Shown in pieces: positions 1-5,445 of a stretch of DNA of 10,979 bases (position 1 is its first letter; each line of letters begins with the position of its first letter). The DNA is from Nitrospirota bacterium (GTDB taxonomy: Bacteria; Nitrospirota; Thermodesulfovibrionia; JACRGW01). The translations under genes were made by a program, and so were the position numbers. The notes under the pieces were generated by a model. That model made no database searches. It had not been told where the DNA came from and saw nothing but the letters and a program-made list of their open reading frames with translations. The DNA lies in NCBI GenBank assembly GCA_016212195.1, contig JACRGW010000006.1, positions 1 through 10,979 of the forward strand, in the 5' to 3' direction.

Positions 1-698
1 CCTACTTCAAAGATCTCCTCCCTGAAATCTTCAGGTAAAGGTGGAAGGGGATTTGCCTTGTTTATTGCCCTGATTGCGGACTGATCAAAATATGTATTCC
101 CCGATCCTTTTTCGATCCAGTAGTTTTCAATAGTACCATTCCGTTTGATTTTTAAGGCAACGATGGCCTCCAAGTTTTTGCTCTTTGTAACCCCTTCAGG
201 GAGAACCCAGGCATTACTGATCCTTTCCCAGATCATATTATAGTAGAGCCTGTATTTCAAATCAAGAATCTCTTTCGTTGCGACTCCGGATGACCTTACA
301 CCAGGCGTCCCTGTTCCACCCTTCGACACAAGGGCGTTATCACCAGTAGTGGTTTTCTTCTGTTTTTCTCTTATCGCCCTTAACGCCTCAAGCCTCTTTA
401 TCGCATCCTTAATCCTCGATATACCTTCCTTCTTAAGGGGAATAACTTCTGGTGCTACCTCCTTCGGTCTTTCTTTTGCAACCTCCCTTACGGATTCTGG
501 AGAAGGTAAAGTACCCTTTTTCTCTCCAAGACTCACAAGATTTACAGTATAAATAGGAGAGTAGAAGACCCTTGTCTTTATAAAAAGTTTAGGCCCGATA
601 ACAGCGATGAAGAAGAGGAGGAGATGGAGGATTGAAGAGTAGAGTATCATGCCTCTAAGTGTTGGTCCTCCGGTTAGATCTTCTCTGTATATAGTCAT
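1..698 (-). CDS. tolA: TolA/TonB-family energy transducer, 3' end cut by window edge
   Basis: The protein should carry proton-motive-force energy from the TolQ-TolR inner-membrane complex across the periplasm. I translated it from the ATG at 698, 11 bp after the tolR stop, with AAAGAG upstream as a modest ribosome site; 232 codons are visible. It has a short cytoplasmic N-terminus, one membrane segment (about residues 17-35) containing the S-xxx-H spacing (S21, H25) seen in TonB/TolA anchors, then a Lys/Glu/Pro-rich periplasmic spacer (about 58-140). A C-terminal TonB-like domain starts near residue 145 (key stretches IWERISNAWVLP, FDQSAIRAINKANPLPPLP). Only about the last ten residues should be missing. 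The spacer is much shorter than the long helix of E. coli TolA, so this is the compact TolA/TonB form common outside enterics. TolA is preferred to TonB because the partner is clearly TolR-like; a TonB role remains possible. Confidence 0.85.
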   Translation of the reverse strand, partial: MTIYREDLTGGPTLRGMILYSSILHLLLFFIAVIGPKLFIKTRVFYSPIYTVNLVSLGEKKGTLPSPESVREVAKERPKEVAPEVIPLKKEGISRIKDAIKRLEALRAIREKQKKTTTGDNALVSKGGTGTPGVRSSGVATKEILDLKYRLYYNMIWERISNAWVLPEGVTKSKNLEAIVALKIKRNGTIENYWIEKGSGNTYFDQSAIRAINKANPLPPLPEDFREEIFEV

Positions 699-709
699 TA
701 CACTCTTTG

Positions 710-1120
710 TTATTTGTTTTCGATGGGTTCTGTAACCATTCCGAGCTTCTCTATCCCGGCACTCCTTATCTCAGACATGGCCCTTACAACAAATCCATAG
801 GGGACATCCTTGTCCGCTTTCAGGAAGATCTCTTTATCGGTTCTCCTATCATAGATACTCTGGAGTTTTTTACCGAGTTCTGAAAGCTCTATAAAATTTT
901 TATTTATATATATCTTGTTTCCCTTTGTTATTATCACTATGATTCTTTCTTCTTCAGCTCGGAGTTCTTTGCCTTTTGCCTTGGGGAGATTGACATCGAT
1001 ACCCTGCTGCATAAGTGGGGCTGTGACCATAAATATGATCAGCAGAACAAGCATTACGTCCACAAGAGGAGTAACGTTTATATCCGATAAAGCAGTCTTA
1101 TACCTTTTTCCTGGATCCAT
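710..1120 (-). CDS. tolR: TolR/ExbD-family proton-channel subunit
   Basis: This is the subunit that forms the proton path with TolQ and signals to TolA. At 136 aa it is close to the family's usual length. It has a short cytoplasmic head, a single membrane segment (about residues 18-37) carrying the conserved aspartate D21 in the motif INVTPLVDVMLVLL, and a periplasmic domain. The C-terminus contains DVPYGFVVRAMSEIRSAGIE followed by GMVTEPI, which resembles E. coli TolR (DVPY, SAGV, GLMTQPI) more than ExbD. The ATG at 1120 lies inside the end of tolQ, a 23-bp overlap, with GAGAGGAA just upstream as ribosome site. The overlap points to translational coupling. The stop is TAA. Confidence 0.92.
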   Translation of the reverse strand: MDPGKRYKTALSDINVTPLVDVMLVLLIIFMVTAPLMQQGIDVNLPKAKGKELRAEEERIIVIITKGNKIYINKNFIELSELGKKLQSIYDRRTDKEIFLKADKDVPYGFVVRAMSEIRSAGIEKLGMVTEPIENK

Positions 1121-1841
1121 TAAAGAAGTTCCTCTCGACGATATTCAGAAACTCCTGGGAGAAATTATCCATCTCTGTTTCAAGAACCCTTATCCTGTTG
1201 AGGTAATAGTTATATGCCACAACAGCAGGTATGGCTGCTGCGAGGCCTGCTGCCGTAGCTACCAATGCCTCGGATATGCCCGGGGCTACGACAGCGAGAC
1301 TTGCAGAGCCGGTAACCCCTATTCCCCTGAATGAATCCATTATCCCCCAGACGGTCCCGAAAAGGCCGATAAAGGGGGTAGTACTTCCTGTAGTTGCCAA
1401 GAAGGTGATGGCCTTCTCAAGCCTCGTTACCTCTGATGCCGTGGCCCTGCTTAGTGACCTGCTGATATTATCTATGCCACCTAAATCTGTGCTTATCGCT
1501 GTTAGATCTGCGGATTCAGGATTTGATGTCTCTTCAGGCTTGGTGGTCAACTCGATATAGCCTGCCCTGAATATATTTGCGAGTGGACTTCCCAGTAAAT
1601 TCTTGGAGGAATTAAAGACTGCATCGAGCCTCTTGCTCCTCCTGAACAGTCTTAAGAACATCTCTGACTCCTTCTGGGCCTTCCCGATAAGCTTGAACTT
1701 ATAAAAGATTATGGCCCAGGAGACGGTAGAGAAGGCAAGGAGGAGCAGAAGAACTAATTTTACAACCAGCCCGGCGTGAAAGACGAGATCCAATATATTT
1801 CCCCTCTCACCACCAAGAAGGGGCGATAAAAAACCACTCAA
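1098..1841 (-). CDS. tolQ: TolQ/ExbB-family proton-channel protein, TTG start
   Basis: This is the membrane motor scaffold of the Tol system, 247 aa. Three membrane segments are visible: about residues 25-47, 145-168 and 185-210. The signature PFIGLFGTVWGIMDSFRGIG spans about 156-175, followed by PGISEALVATAAGLAAAIPAV, both diagnostic of the MotA/TolQ/ExbB family. The start is TTG at 1841; AGAGAGG sits 9 nt upstream and supports it, and no in-frame ATG or GTG fits as well. A Ser/Thr/Glu-rich stretch at about residues 101-125 in the cytoplasmic loop looks longer than in E. coli TolQ. It is the first gene of the tol set; the 143 bp upstream hold candidate promoter and operator elements. TolQ is preferred over ExbB because of the TolR-like partner. 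Confidence 0.9.
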   Translation of the reverse strand: MSGFLSPLLGGERGNILDLVFHAGLVVKLVLLLLLAFSTVSWAIIFYKFKLIGKAQKESEMFLRLFRRSKRLDAVFNSSKNLLGSPLANIFRAGYIELTTKPEETSNPESADLTAISTDLGGIDNISRSLSRATASEVTRLEKAITFLATTGSTTPFIGLFGTVWGIMDSFRGIGVTGSASLAVVAPGISEALVATAAGLAAAIPAVVAYNYYLNRIRVLETEMDNFSQEFLNIVERNFFNGSRKKV

Positions 1842-1864
1842 AATATAAAACCTCTCTTTAGAAT

Positions 1865-1880
1865 GTTAGTATTAACTAAC
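1865..1880. repeat. 6-bp inverted repeat upstream of tolQ
   Basis: GTTAGT and ACTAAC are perfect reverse complements around an ATTA loop. The dyad lies 24-39 bp upstream of the tolQ TTG start, between its ribosome site and the TTGACT candidate -35. That is where an operator would sit. It is too AT-rich and lacks a T-run, so it is unlikely to be a terminator. Confidence 0.5.
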
Positions 1881-1929
1881 AGAAATTTAAATGGAAGTCA
1901 ATAAAAAATAAGGAGACTTGCCAAATTTT

Positions 1930-1961
1930 TCTTTGAAGAGTTTTAGATATGTCTTTGAAGA
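1930..1961. repeat. 10-bp direct repeat, TCTTTGAAGA twice, 22-bp period
   Basis: TCTTTGAAGA is seen at 1930-1939 and again at 1952-1961. Each copy is itself a near-palindrome (TCTT-TG-AAGA). The 22-bp period puts both copies on about the same DNA face. They lie downstream of the response regulator gene and upstream of tolQ. Function is unknown; the pair could be chance in AT-rich sequence. Confidence 0.5.
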
Positions 1962-1984
1962 TTGATCAGGGATTTACCTTATTA

Positions 1985-2350
1985 TCAGTCTGTAAATTTT
2001 TTAATAATCTCAATTATCTTCGACTCTTCAAAGGGCTTTAAAATATAGTGATTCGCCCCTGCCTTCATGCATTCCTTTACTCTGTCAATCGAATCGAGGG
2101 CACTAACCATTATGATTTTCACATCCTTATTCAGTGAGCGGAGCATTCTGAGGGTCTCGATGCCACCAAGCTGTGGCATAATTATATCGAGAAATACCAT
2201 GTCCGGAGAGAGACTGTTGAACAGCTTTATCGCCTCTGCACCACTTGTTGCTTCACCGACAACATTAAAGTTATTTTTTTCGAGTATATCTTTAAGCGAT
2301 TTCCTTGTATGCTCGGAGTCATCTACAATCAGTATCTTTTTTTCTTGCAT
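1985..2350 (-). CDS. CheY-like single-domain response regulator
   Basis: This is a stand-alone phosphoreceiver domain of 121 aa with no output domain, so it probably acts by binding a protein partner as CheY does. The acidic pair D10/D11, the phosphorylated aspartate D55 (in FLDIIMP), S83 and the conserved lysine K105 (in ILKPF) are all present and correctly spaced, so it should be active. It starts at the ATG at 2350, 20 bp after the stop of the PilB/GspE-type ATPase, and is probably in its operon; the ribosome site is weak. The stop is TGA. The neighbours suggest control of a pilus or secretion motor. The zinc-ribbon protein at the head of the cluster carries a FliM-like peptide that could be its docking site. 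The cognate kinase is not in the window. Confidence 0.9.
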   Translation of the reverse strand: MQEKKILIVDDSEHTRKSLKDILEKNNFNVVGEATSGAEAIKLFNSLSPDMVFLDIIMPQLGGIETLRMLRSLNKDVKIIMVSALDSIDRVKECMKAGANHYILKPFEESKIIEIIKKFTD

Positions 2351-2370
2351 AGGCTATCTTATATGATCCC

Positions 2371-3537
2371 CTATCTTATATCCCTTGTAACCCTGATTAA
2401 CTCCTCTACCGAAGTTATTCCTGAGATAACTTTTTTAAGACCGTCAAAACGCATATCTTTAAATCCATCTTTTGCTGCCTCCTGGCGTATAACACTCACA
2501 GAGGCCCTGTTAGTTATCAATTCCCTGACCTTTTCATCAACAACGAGGATTTCGTGTATGGCAGTCCTTCCTCTATAACCGGTGTGCCTGCATTTATCAC
2601 ATCCGATGCCCCTGTAGAACTTGAGATCCTCCATAGGGGTAGATAATCCTACTGTATCTAATTCTCTCTTTGATGGTGAATATTCCTCCTTACAGTCAGG
2701 ACATATCTTTCTAACAAGCCTCTGGGCAACAACACCCAAGAGGGAGGGCGCAAGAAGAAAAGGCTCAACACCCATATCGATAAGCCTGGTTAATGAACTG
2801 GGGGCATCATTTGTATGGAGCGTACTAAATACGAGATGCCCTGTAAGTGCTGACTCAGCCGCGATAGATGCAGTTTCAGGGTCTCTTATTTCTCCGATCA
2901 TTATTATATCAGGGTCCTGCCTCAGAATAAACTTGAGTGTATTAGCAAAGGTCAGGTCTTTCTTTGGATTGACCTGTACCTGATTGATGATGGGTAGCTG
3001 GTATTCGACAGGATCTTCAACTGTTACAATATTTTTCCCTATAGAATTTATCTCATTCAAAACTGCATAGAGTGTTGTGGTCTTTCCGCTCCCTGTCGGT
3101 CCAGTAACCAGTATTATCCCGTAGGGTTCTTTGATTAATTTCTCAAATATATCGAGGTTTCTTTCTGAAAAACCAAGGTCTTCAATCCTCACCTTCACAG
3201 AGGCCCTGCTCAGGAGTCTGAGGACAACCTTCTCACCGTAAATTGTGGGCAAAGTGGAAAGCCTTACATCTATCTCCCTGTCTTCTAAATTCAGCTGTAT
3301 CCTTCCGTCCTGGGGTTTATGCCTTTCCGCTATATCAAGATCTGAAAGAACCTTTAACCTTGATACTATACTTGGATGTGTCTTAAGGGGAAGGGTTGTA
3401 TGTTCATGGAGAATACCGTCGATCCTGAACCTCACTGAAAGATTGTCTTCGCGAGGCTCTATATGGATATCGCTTGCCCCATCGTCAAGAGCCTGCATAA
3501 AAAAGCTGTCAACAATTTTTACTACAGGTAGTTCCAC
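2371..3537 (-). CDS. pilB: PilB/GspE-type assembly ATPase, motor domain (downstream of in-frame amber)
   Basis: This is the motor part of a type IV pilus extension or type II secretion ATPase, a cytoplasmic hexamer acting on the inner-membrane platform. The family start PVVKIVD and ASDIHIEP is seen at residues 4-27. Walker A is GPTGSGKT at 146-153, the Walker B region is QDPDIIMIGEIRD at about 207-219, and the His box is FSTLHTND at about 237-244. The zinc-binding four-cysteine module is C279, C282, C313, C316. All catalytic motifs are intact. I give the GTG at 3537 as the first usable start (AAAAAGG lies 5 nt upstream), but the frame is open upstream to a TAG at 3619-3621. Beyond that codon the same frame encodes the N-terminal domain of the same protein, so this is probably the second half of one gene. 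It ends in TAG at 2371. PilB and GspE cannot be told apart here. Confidence 0.85.
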   Translation of the reverse strand: MELPVVKIVDSFFMQALDDGASDIHIEPREDNLSVRFRIDGILHEHTTLPLKTHPSIVSRLKVLSDLDIAERHKPQDGRIQLNLEDREIDVRLSTLPTIYGEKVVLRLLSRASVKVRIEDLGFSERNLDIFEKLIKEPYGIILVTGPTGSGKTTTLYAVLNEINSIGKNIVTVEDPVEYQLPIINQVQVNPKKDLTFANTLKFILRQDPDIIMIGEIRDPETASIAAESALTGHLVFSTLHTNDAPSSLTRLIDMGVEPFLLAPSLLGVVAQRLVRKICPDCKEEYSPSKRELDTVGLSTPMEDLKFYRGIGCDKCRHTGYRGRTAIHEILVVDEKVRELITNRASVSVIRQEAAKDGFKDMRFDGLKKVISGITSVEELIRVTRDIR

Positions 3538-3618
3538 GCCGGCCTTTTTAAGGTCTTCAATTTCAGAACGGTTTAGAGCTAAAACCCCGGTTTCTTTTAT
3601 CTTTCCTTCAACATGGGG

Positions 3619-3621
3619 CTA
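3619..3621 (-). other. In-frame amber codon splitting the PilB/GspE gene
   Basis: Both halves of the ATPase gene lie in one reading frame (4074 to 2371, 568 codons including the last stop), and the only interruption is TAG at codon 152. The 27 codons after it, up to the GTG at 3537, read as a plausible linker ending EIEDLKKAG directly before VELPVVKIVD. Read through, the protein is about 567 residues, the usual PilB/GspE length. TAG also terminates the ATPase itself, deoB, corA and panC here, so genome-wide reassignment of TAG is unlikely. Confidence 0.85.
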
Positions 3622-4074
3622 AATCTTTTTTGAGTAGTATTTTTCGATTGAATACAAAATTTCGGAATAGGGGGCTACAACCGGTATAACCTTGCATCCG
3701 GTCTCAGAGCTAACAATATCTAATATATTAATATCTGCCGGGTCTGAAATTGCGACCGTGAGCTCTTTTTCTACTCTGAAAAGGGGGATAATGTTGAATT
3801 TCTTTGCCTTGCTTTCAGGGATGAGATCGAGGACTTCAGATTTTATTCTAATGTCTTTAAGGTTCGTTACGGGGAGATTGAATTGTTTACCGATTGCCTT
3901 GGTAATGTCTTCCTCGGTTGTATATCCAAGTTCTATCAGATAGCCACCGATTCTTTTCTGGTCAACTCCACGGCTGTTTTGCTCCCTTATAGCCTTTTCA
4001 AGCTGGTCTCTGTTTATCGCTCCCTGTTCAACAAGTATCTCACCGAGTTTTATATTTAATTCCCTTTTGATCAT
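3619..4074 (-). CDS. PilB/GspE N-terminal MshEN-type domain (upstream of in-frame amber)
   Basis: This 151-aa product is the N-terminal regulatory domain normally fused to PilB/GspE/MshE ATPases. It shows KLGEILVEQGAINRDQLEKA (about residues 10-29) and a second similar block, GGYLIELGYTTEEDITKAIG, which is the two-fold repeat characteristic of MshEN domains; many members bind cyclic di-GMP. It ends IEKYYSKKI just before TAG at 3619. That is where intact family members go on through a linker into the ATPase, and the motor domain follows in the same frame. The ATG at 4074 overlaps the stop of the zinc-ribbon gene by one base (TAATG), implying translational coupling. It could be expressed as a separate subunit, be the N-terminal fragment of a broken gene, or be joined to the motor by amber read-through. 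Confidence 0.85.
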   Translation of the reverse strand: MIKRELNIKLGEILVEQGAINRDQLEKAIREQNSRGVDQKRIGGYLIELGYTTEEDITKAIGKQFNLPVTNLKDIRIKSEVLDLIPESKAKKFNIIPLFRVEKELTVAISDPADINILDIVSSETGCKVIPVVAPYSEILYSIEKYYSKKI

Positions 4075-4439
4075 TATTTTTCTTTCTCATCTGTTTTATT
4101 ATCATCAGAATTGAATATGCTATCTATCATACTTTGAGACACCTCATCTGACTTTTTGATCTCTTTTTTATTTTCTGTCTTAGTACGTCCCTCAGTTAAT
4201 TCATTGATATCATCGGGAGAATACTTTTCGGATACTCTCATTGGTCTTTGAGATGATATGTCTTCTTTACTACCTGAGGTATTTAAATCTACAAGATTAT
4301 CACCACAACCACCACAGTATTTGTCTATCAAGGAATTAGGGAACCCGCATCTCTTGCATAAATTAGCTATGAGTGAACCGCATTCCTTGCAGAACTTTCT
4401 TCCTTCTGAATTTTCTGTAGAACACCTGAGACAGCGCAT
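4074..4439 (-). CDS. Double zinc-ribbon protein with C-terminal FliM-like peptide
   Basis: This is a 121-aa cytoplasmic protein. Two four-cysteine zinc ribbons are visible: C3, C6, C17, C20 and C28, C31, C42, C45, each CxxC...CxxC. A charged, low-complexity, probably disordered tail runs from about residue 47 to the end. Inside the tail, residues 100-109 (VSQSMIDSIF) resemble the FliM N-terminal motif (LSQxEIDxLL) that binds phosphorylated CheY. The ATG at 4439 must be close to the true start because C3 is a zinc ligand. It has no clear ribosome site. A strong sigma-70-like promoter ends only 9 nt upstream, so the mRNA may be nearly leaderless. It heads the cluster with the ATPase and the response regulator. 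Its exact function is unknown; an adaptor role is inferred. Confidence 0.8.
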   Translation of the reverse strand: MRCLRCSTENSEGRKFCKECGSLIANLCKRCGFPNSLIDKYCGGCGDNLVDLNTSGSKEDISSQRPMRVSEKYSPDDINELTEGRTKTENKKEIKKSDEVSQSMIDSIFNSDDNKTDEKEK

Positions 4440-4448
4440 TTGACTTTT

Positions 4449-4477
4449 ATTATAATGATTTTTTTAAAAAAAATCAA
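4449..4477 (-). promoter_or_regulatory. Sigma-70-like promoter of the zinc-ribbon/ATPase cluster
   Basis: Read on the minus strand, TTGATT (plus 4472-4477) is followed by a 17-bp spacer and a perfect TATAAT (plus 4449-4454). The spacer contains a T-tract/A-tract palindrome, which would give intrinsic bend. Transcription would begin about 1-3 nt before the ATG at 4439. The A/T dyad (about 4456-4476) might also act as a weak end for the RidA-family transcript. Confidence 0.6.
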
Positions 4478-4510
4478 ACTGTTTTTAGTTCAGATAGTGC
4501 CAAATTTGTC

Positions 4511-4966
4511 TTAAACCTGTATTATAAGTTCAATCTCTATGGGAGAGTCCATGGGAAGCTCTGATACCCCTATCGCTATGCGGCTGTGGAGCCCTTTATC
4601 CCCAAAAACCTTAGATAAAATCTCTGATGCGGCGTTAAGTACCATAGGCTGCTGTGTAAAGCCAGGTGCTGAGGCAACATAGCCTGATAATCTAACAACC
4701 CTTTTAACCTTATCAAGATTCCCCAGTTCTCTCTTGATAACCGACAGTGCATTGATAAGGGTTGCCTTCGATGCTTCCTGAGCATCCTCGATTGTTAGAT
4801 CACTTCCTACCTTTCCCTTGAATAATAGCTTCCCCTCTCTCAACGGTAACATACCACTCAAGAAAAGAAGGTCTTTTACTCTCACAGCAGGGACATAGAA
4901 ACCGACGGGACTCGGTGCCTCAGGGAGGATAATACAGAGATTTTTTAATCTATCTTCAGGACCCAT
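4511..4966 (-). CDS. RidA (YjgF/YER057c/UK114) family protein
   Basis: This is a 151-aa Rid-family protein. Family members hydrolyse reactive enamine/imine intermediates released by PLP enzymes, or have diverged roles. The N-terminus (EDRLKNL...LPEAPSPVGFYVPAVRV) and the block LLFLSGMLPL at about residues 33-42 match the longer Rid subfamily. R129, in HSRIAIGVSELPMDSPIEIE, corresponds to the substrate-carboxylate-binding arginine of active RidA proteins, so activity is plausible. It starts at the ATG at 4966; no strong ribosome site is seen, but the N-terminus matches the family start. The next gene downstream begins after 71 bp with its own promoter, so this may be a single-gene unit. It is divergent to the EthD-like gene. 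The stop is TAA. Confidence 0.88.
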   Translation of the reverse strand: MGPEDRLKNLCIILPEAPSPVGFYVPAVRVKDLLFLSGMLPLREGKLLFKGKVGSDLTIEDAQEASKATLINALSVIKRELGNLDKVKRVVRLSGYVASAPGFTQQPMVLNAASEILSKVFGDKGLHSRIAIGVSELPMDSPIEIELIIQV

Positions 4967-4988
4967 ACAGACTAGTAATAATTAAAAT

Positions 4989-4997
4989 ATAATACCA
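4989..4997 (-). promoter_or_regulatory. Candidate extended -10 for the RidA-family gene
   Basis: On the minus strand TGGTATTAT is a TGn extended -10 motif, 22 bp before the ATG at 4966. The -35 region at the usual distance (TTTCTT) is poor, which extended -10 promoters tolerate. It rests on a single motif. Confidence 0.35.
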
Positions 4998-5048
4998 CAA
5001 AATTTTAAAATAAGAAATTGACAAAAATTCAAATCTCAAAACTTCTTA

Positions 5049-5077
5049 TTGACCACATAAATTAATGGGTATAAAAT
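5049..5077 (+). promoter_or_regulatory. Sigma-70-like promoter of the EthD-like gene
   Basis: TTGACC (5049-5054), a 17-bp spacer and TAAAAT (5072-5077) precede the gene start at 5115. This would leave a leader of about 30 nt containing the ribosome site. It points away from the RidA-family promoter in the same intergenic gap. Confidence 0.5.
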
Positions 5078-5103
5078 TGGGTATTCTTATTAAACTTTTA
5101 AAT

Positions 5104-5110
5104 GGGAGGA
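5104..5110 (+). promoter_or_regulatory. Ribosome binding site of the EthD-like gene
   Basis: GGGAGGA lies 4-5 nt before the ATG at 5115. It is a strong Shine-Dalgarno match and fixes that start. Confidence 0.75.
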
Positions 5111-5114
5111 AGCG

Positions 5115-5441
5115 ATGATAAAGATGGTGGCTATGGTCAATAGAAAAGAAGGTATGGGGAAAATTGAATTTATTGATTACTGGCTTAATATCCATGCCCC
5201 CCTTGAGAAGAAATGGCCTGGACTAAAGAAATATGTAATAAGCATCACTACCGTTGCACCAGGAGGCGGAGAACCCGAATACGACGGTATCGCCGAACTA
5301 TGGTTCGAGGATGAAGATGCCCTGAAAAAGGCGCTCGAATCCAGGGAAAGGCAGATTTCGAGAGAGGACTTTTTAAAATTTATTGGAAGGGCATCGATAA
5401 TCTTCACAAAAGAACATGTGATACTTGACAAAGAGAAGTAA
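5115..5441 (+). CDS. EthD-domain (dimeric alpha-beta barrel) small protein
   Basis: This 108-aa soluble protein forms a single small domain. After the opening strand (MIKMVAMV), the segment FIDYWLNIHAPLEKKWPGLKKYV (about residues 19-41) carries the F-x-x-YW-x-x-xHAP and pgl-x-Y pattern of EthD proteins. A second half (DGIAELWFEDEDALKKAL, about 56-74) and a last strand (FTKEHVIL) complete the ferredoxin-like fold. EthD proteins are named after a gene linked to ethyl tert-butyl ether degradation, but most members have unknown roles, and none can be assigned here. The gene stands alone with its own promoter and a strong ribosome site. Its TAA stop is only 4 bp from the stop of the convergent deoB gene, leaving no room for a terminator. 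Confidence 0.8.
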   Translation: MIKMVAMVNRKEGMGKIEFIDYWLNIHAPLEKKWPGLKKYVISITTVAPGGGEPEYDGIAELWFEDEDALKKALESRERQISREDFLKFIGRASIIFTKEHVILDKEK

Positions 5442-5445
5442 AAAA

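Larger units (their letters stand above)
1842..1984. promoter_or_regulatory. Upstream region of tolQ with candidate promoter and dyad
   Basis: This gap of 143 bp lies between the response regulator gene and tolQ. On the minus strand TTGACT (plus 1896-1901) is a plausible -35. No good -10 sits at 17 bp; TTAATA/TAATAC lie slightly too far, inside a perfect 6-bp inverted repeat GTTAGT-ATTA-ACTAAC (1865-1880) that could be an operator. Further upstream, TCTTTGAAGA occurs twice (1930-1939 and 1952-1961). No GC-rich hairpin with a U-tract is present, so read-through from the upstream regulator gene cannot be excluded. Confidence 0.35.

Noticed and set aside
915..1334. Plus-strand open frame over tolR/tolQ
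   Set aside because: It is a shadow of two clear minus-strand genes and its translation has no recognisable domain.
2371..4074. Genome-wide recoding of TAG to an amino acid (for example pyrrolysine)
   Set aside because: TAG also ends the ATPase gene itself, deoB, corA and panC at the expected family ends, so TAG clearly works as a stop in this genome. Local read-through at codon 152 stays open.
4456..4476. Intrinsic terminator after the RidA-family gene
   Set aside because: The palindrome is purely A/T apart from one pair, so its RNA hairpin would be unstable. The sequence is better explained as the spacer of the TTGATT-TATAAT promoter.
5029..5034. A second plus-strand promoter using TTGACA near 5018-5023
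   Set aside because: No acceptable -10 lies 16-18 bp downstream; the TTGACC-17-TAAAAT pair further on is better.
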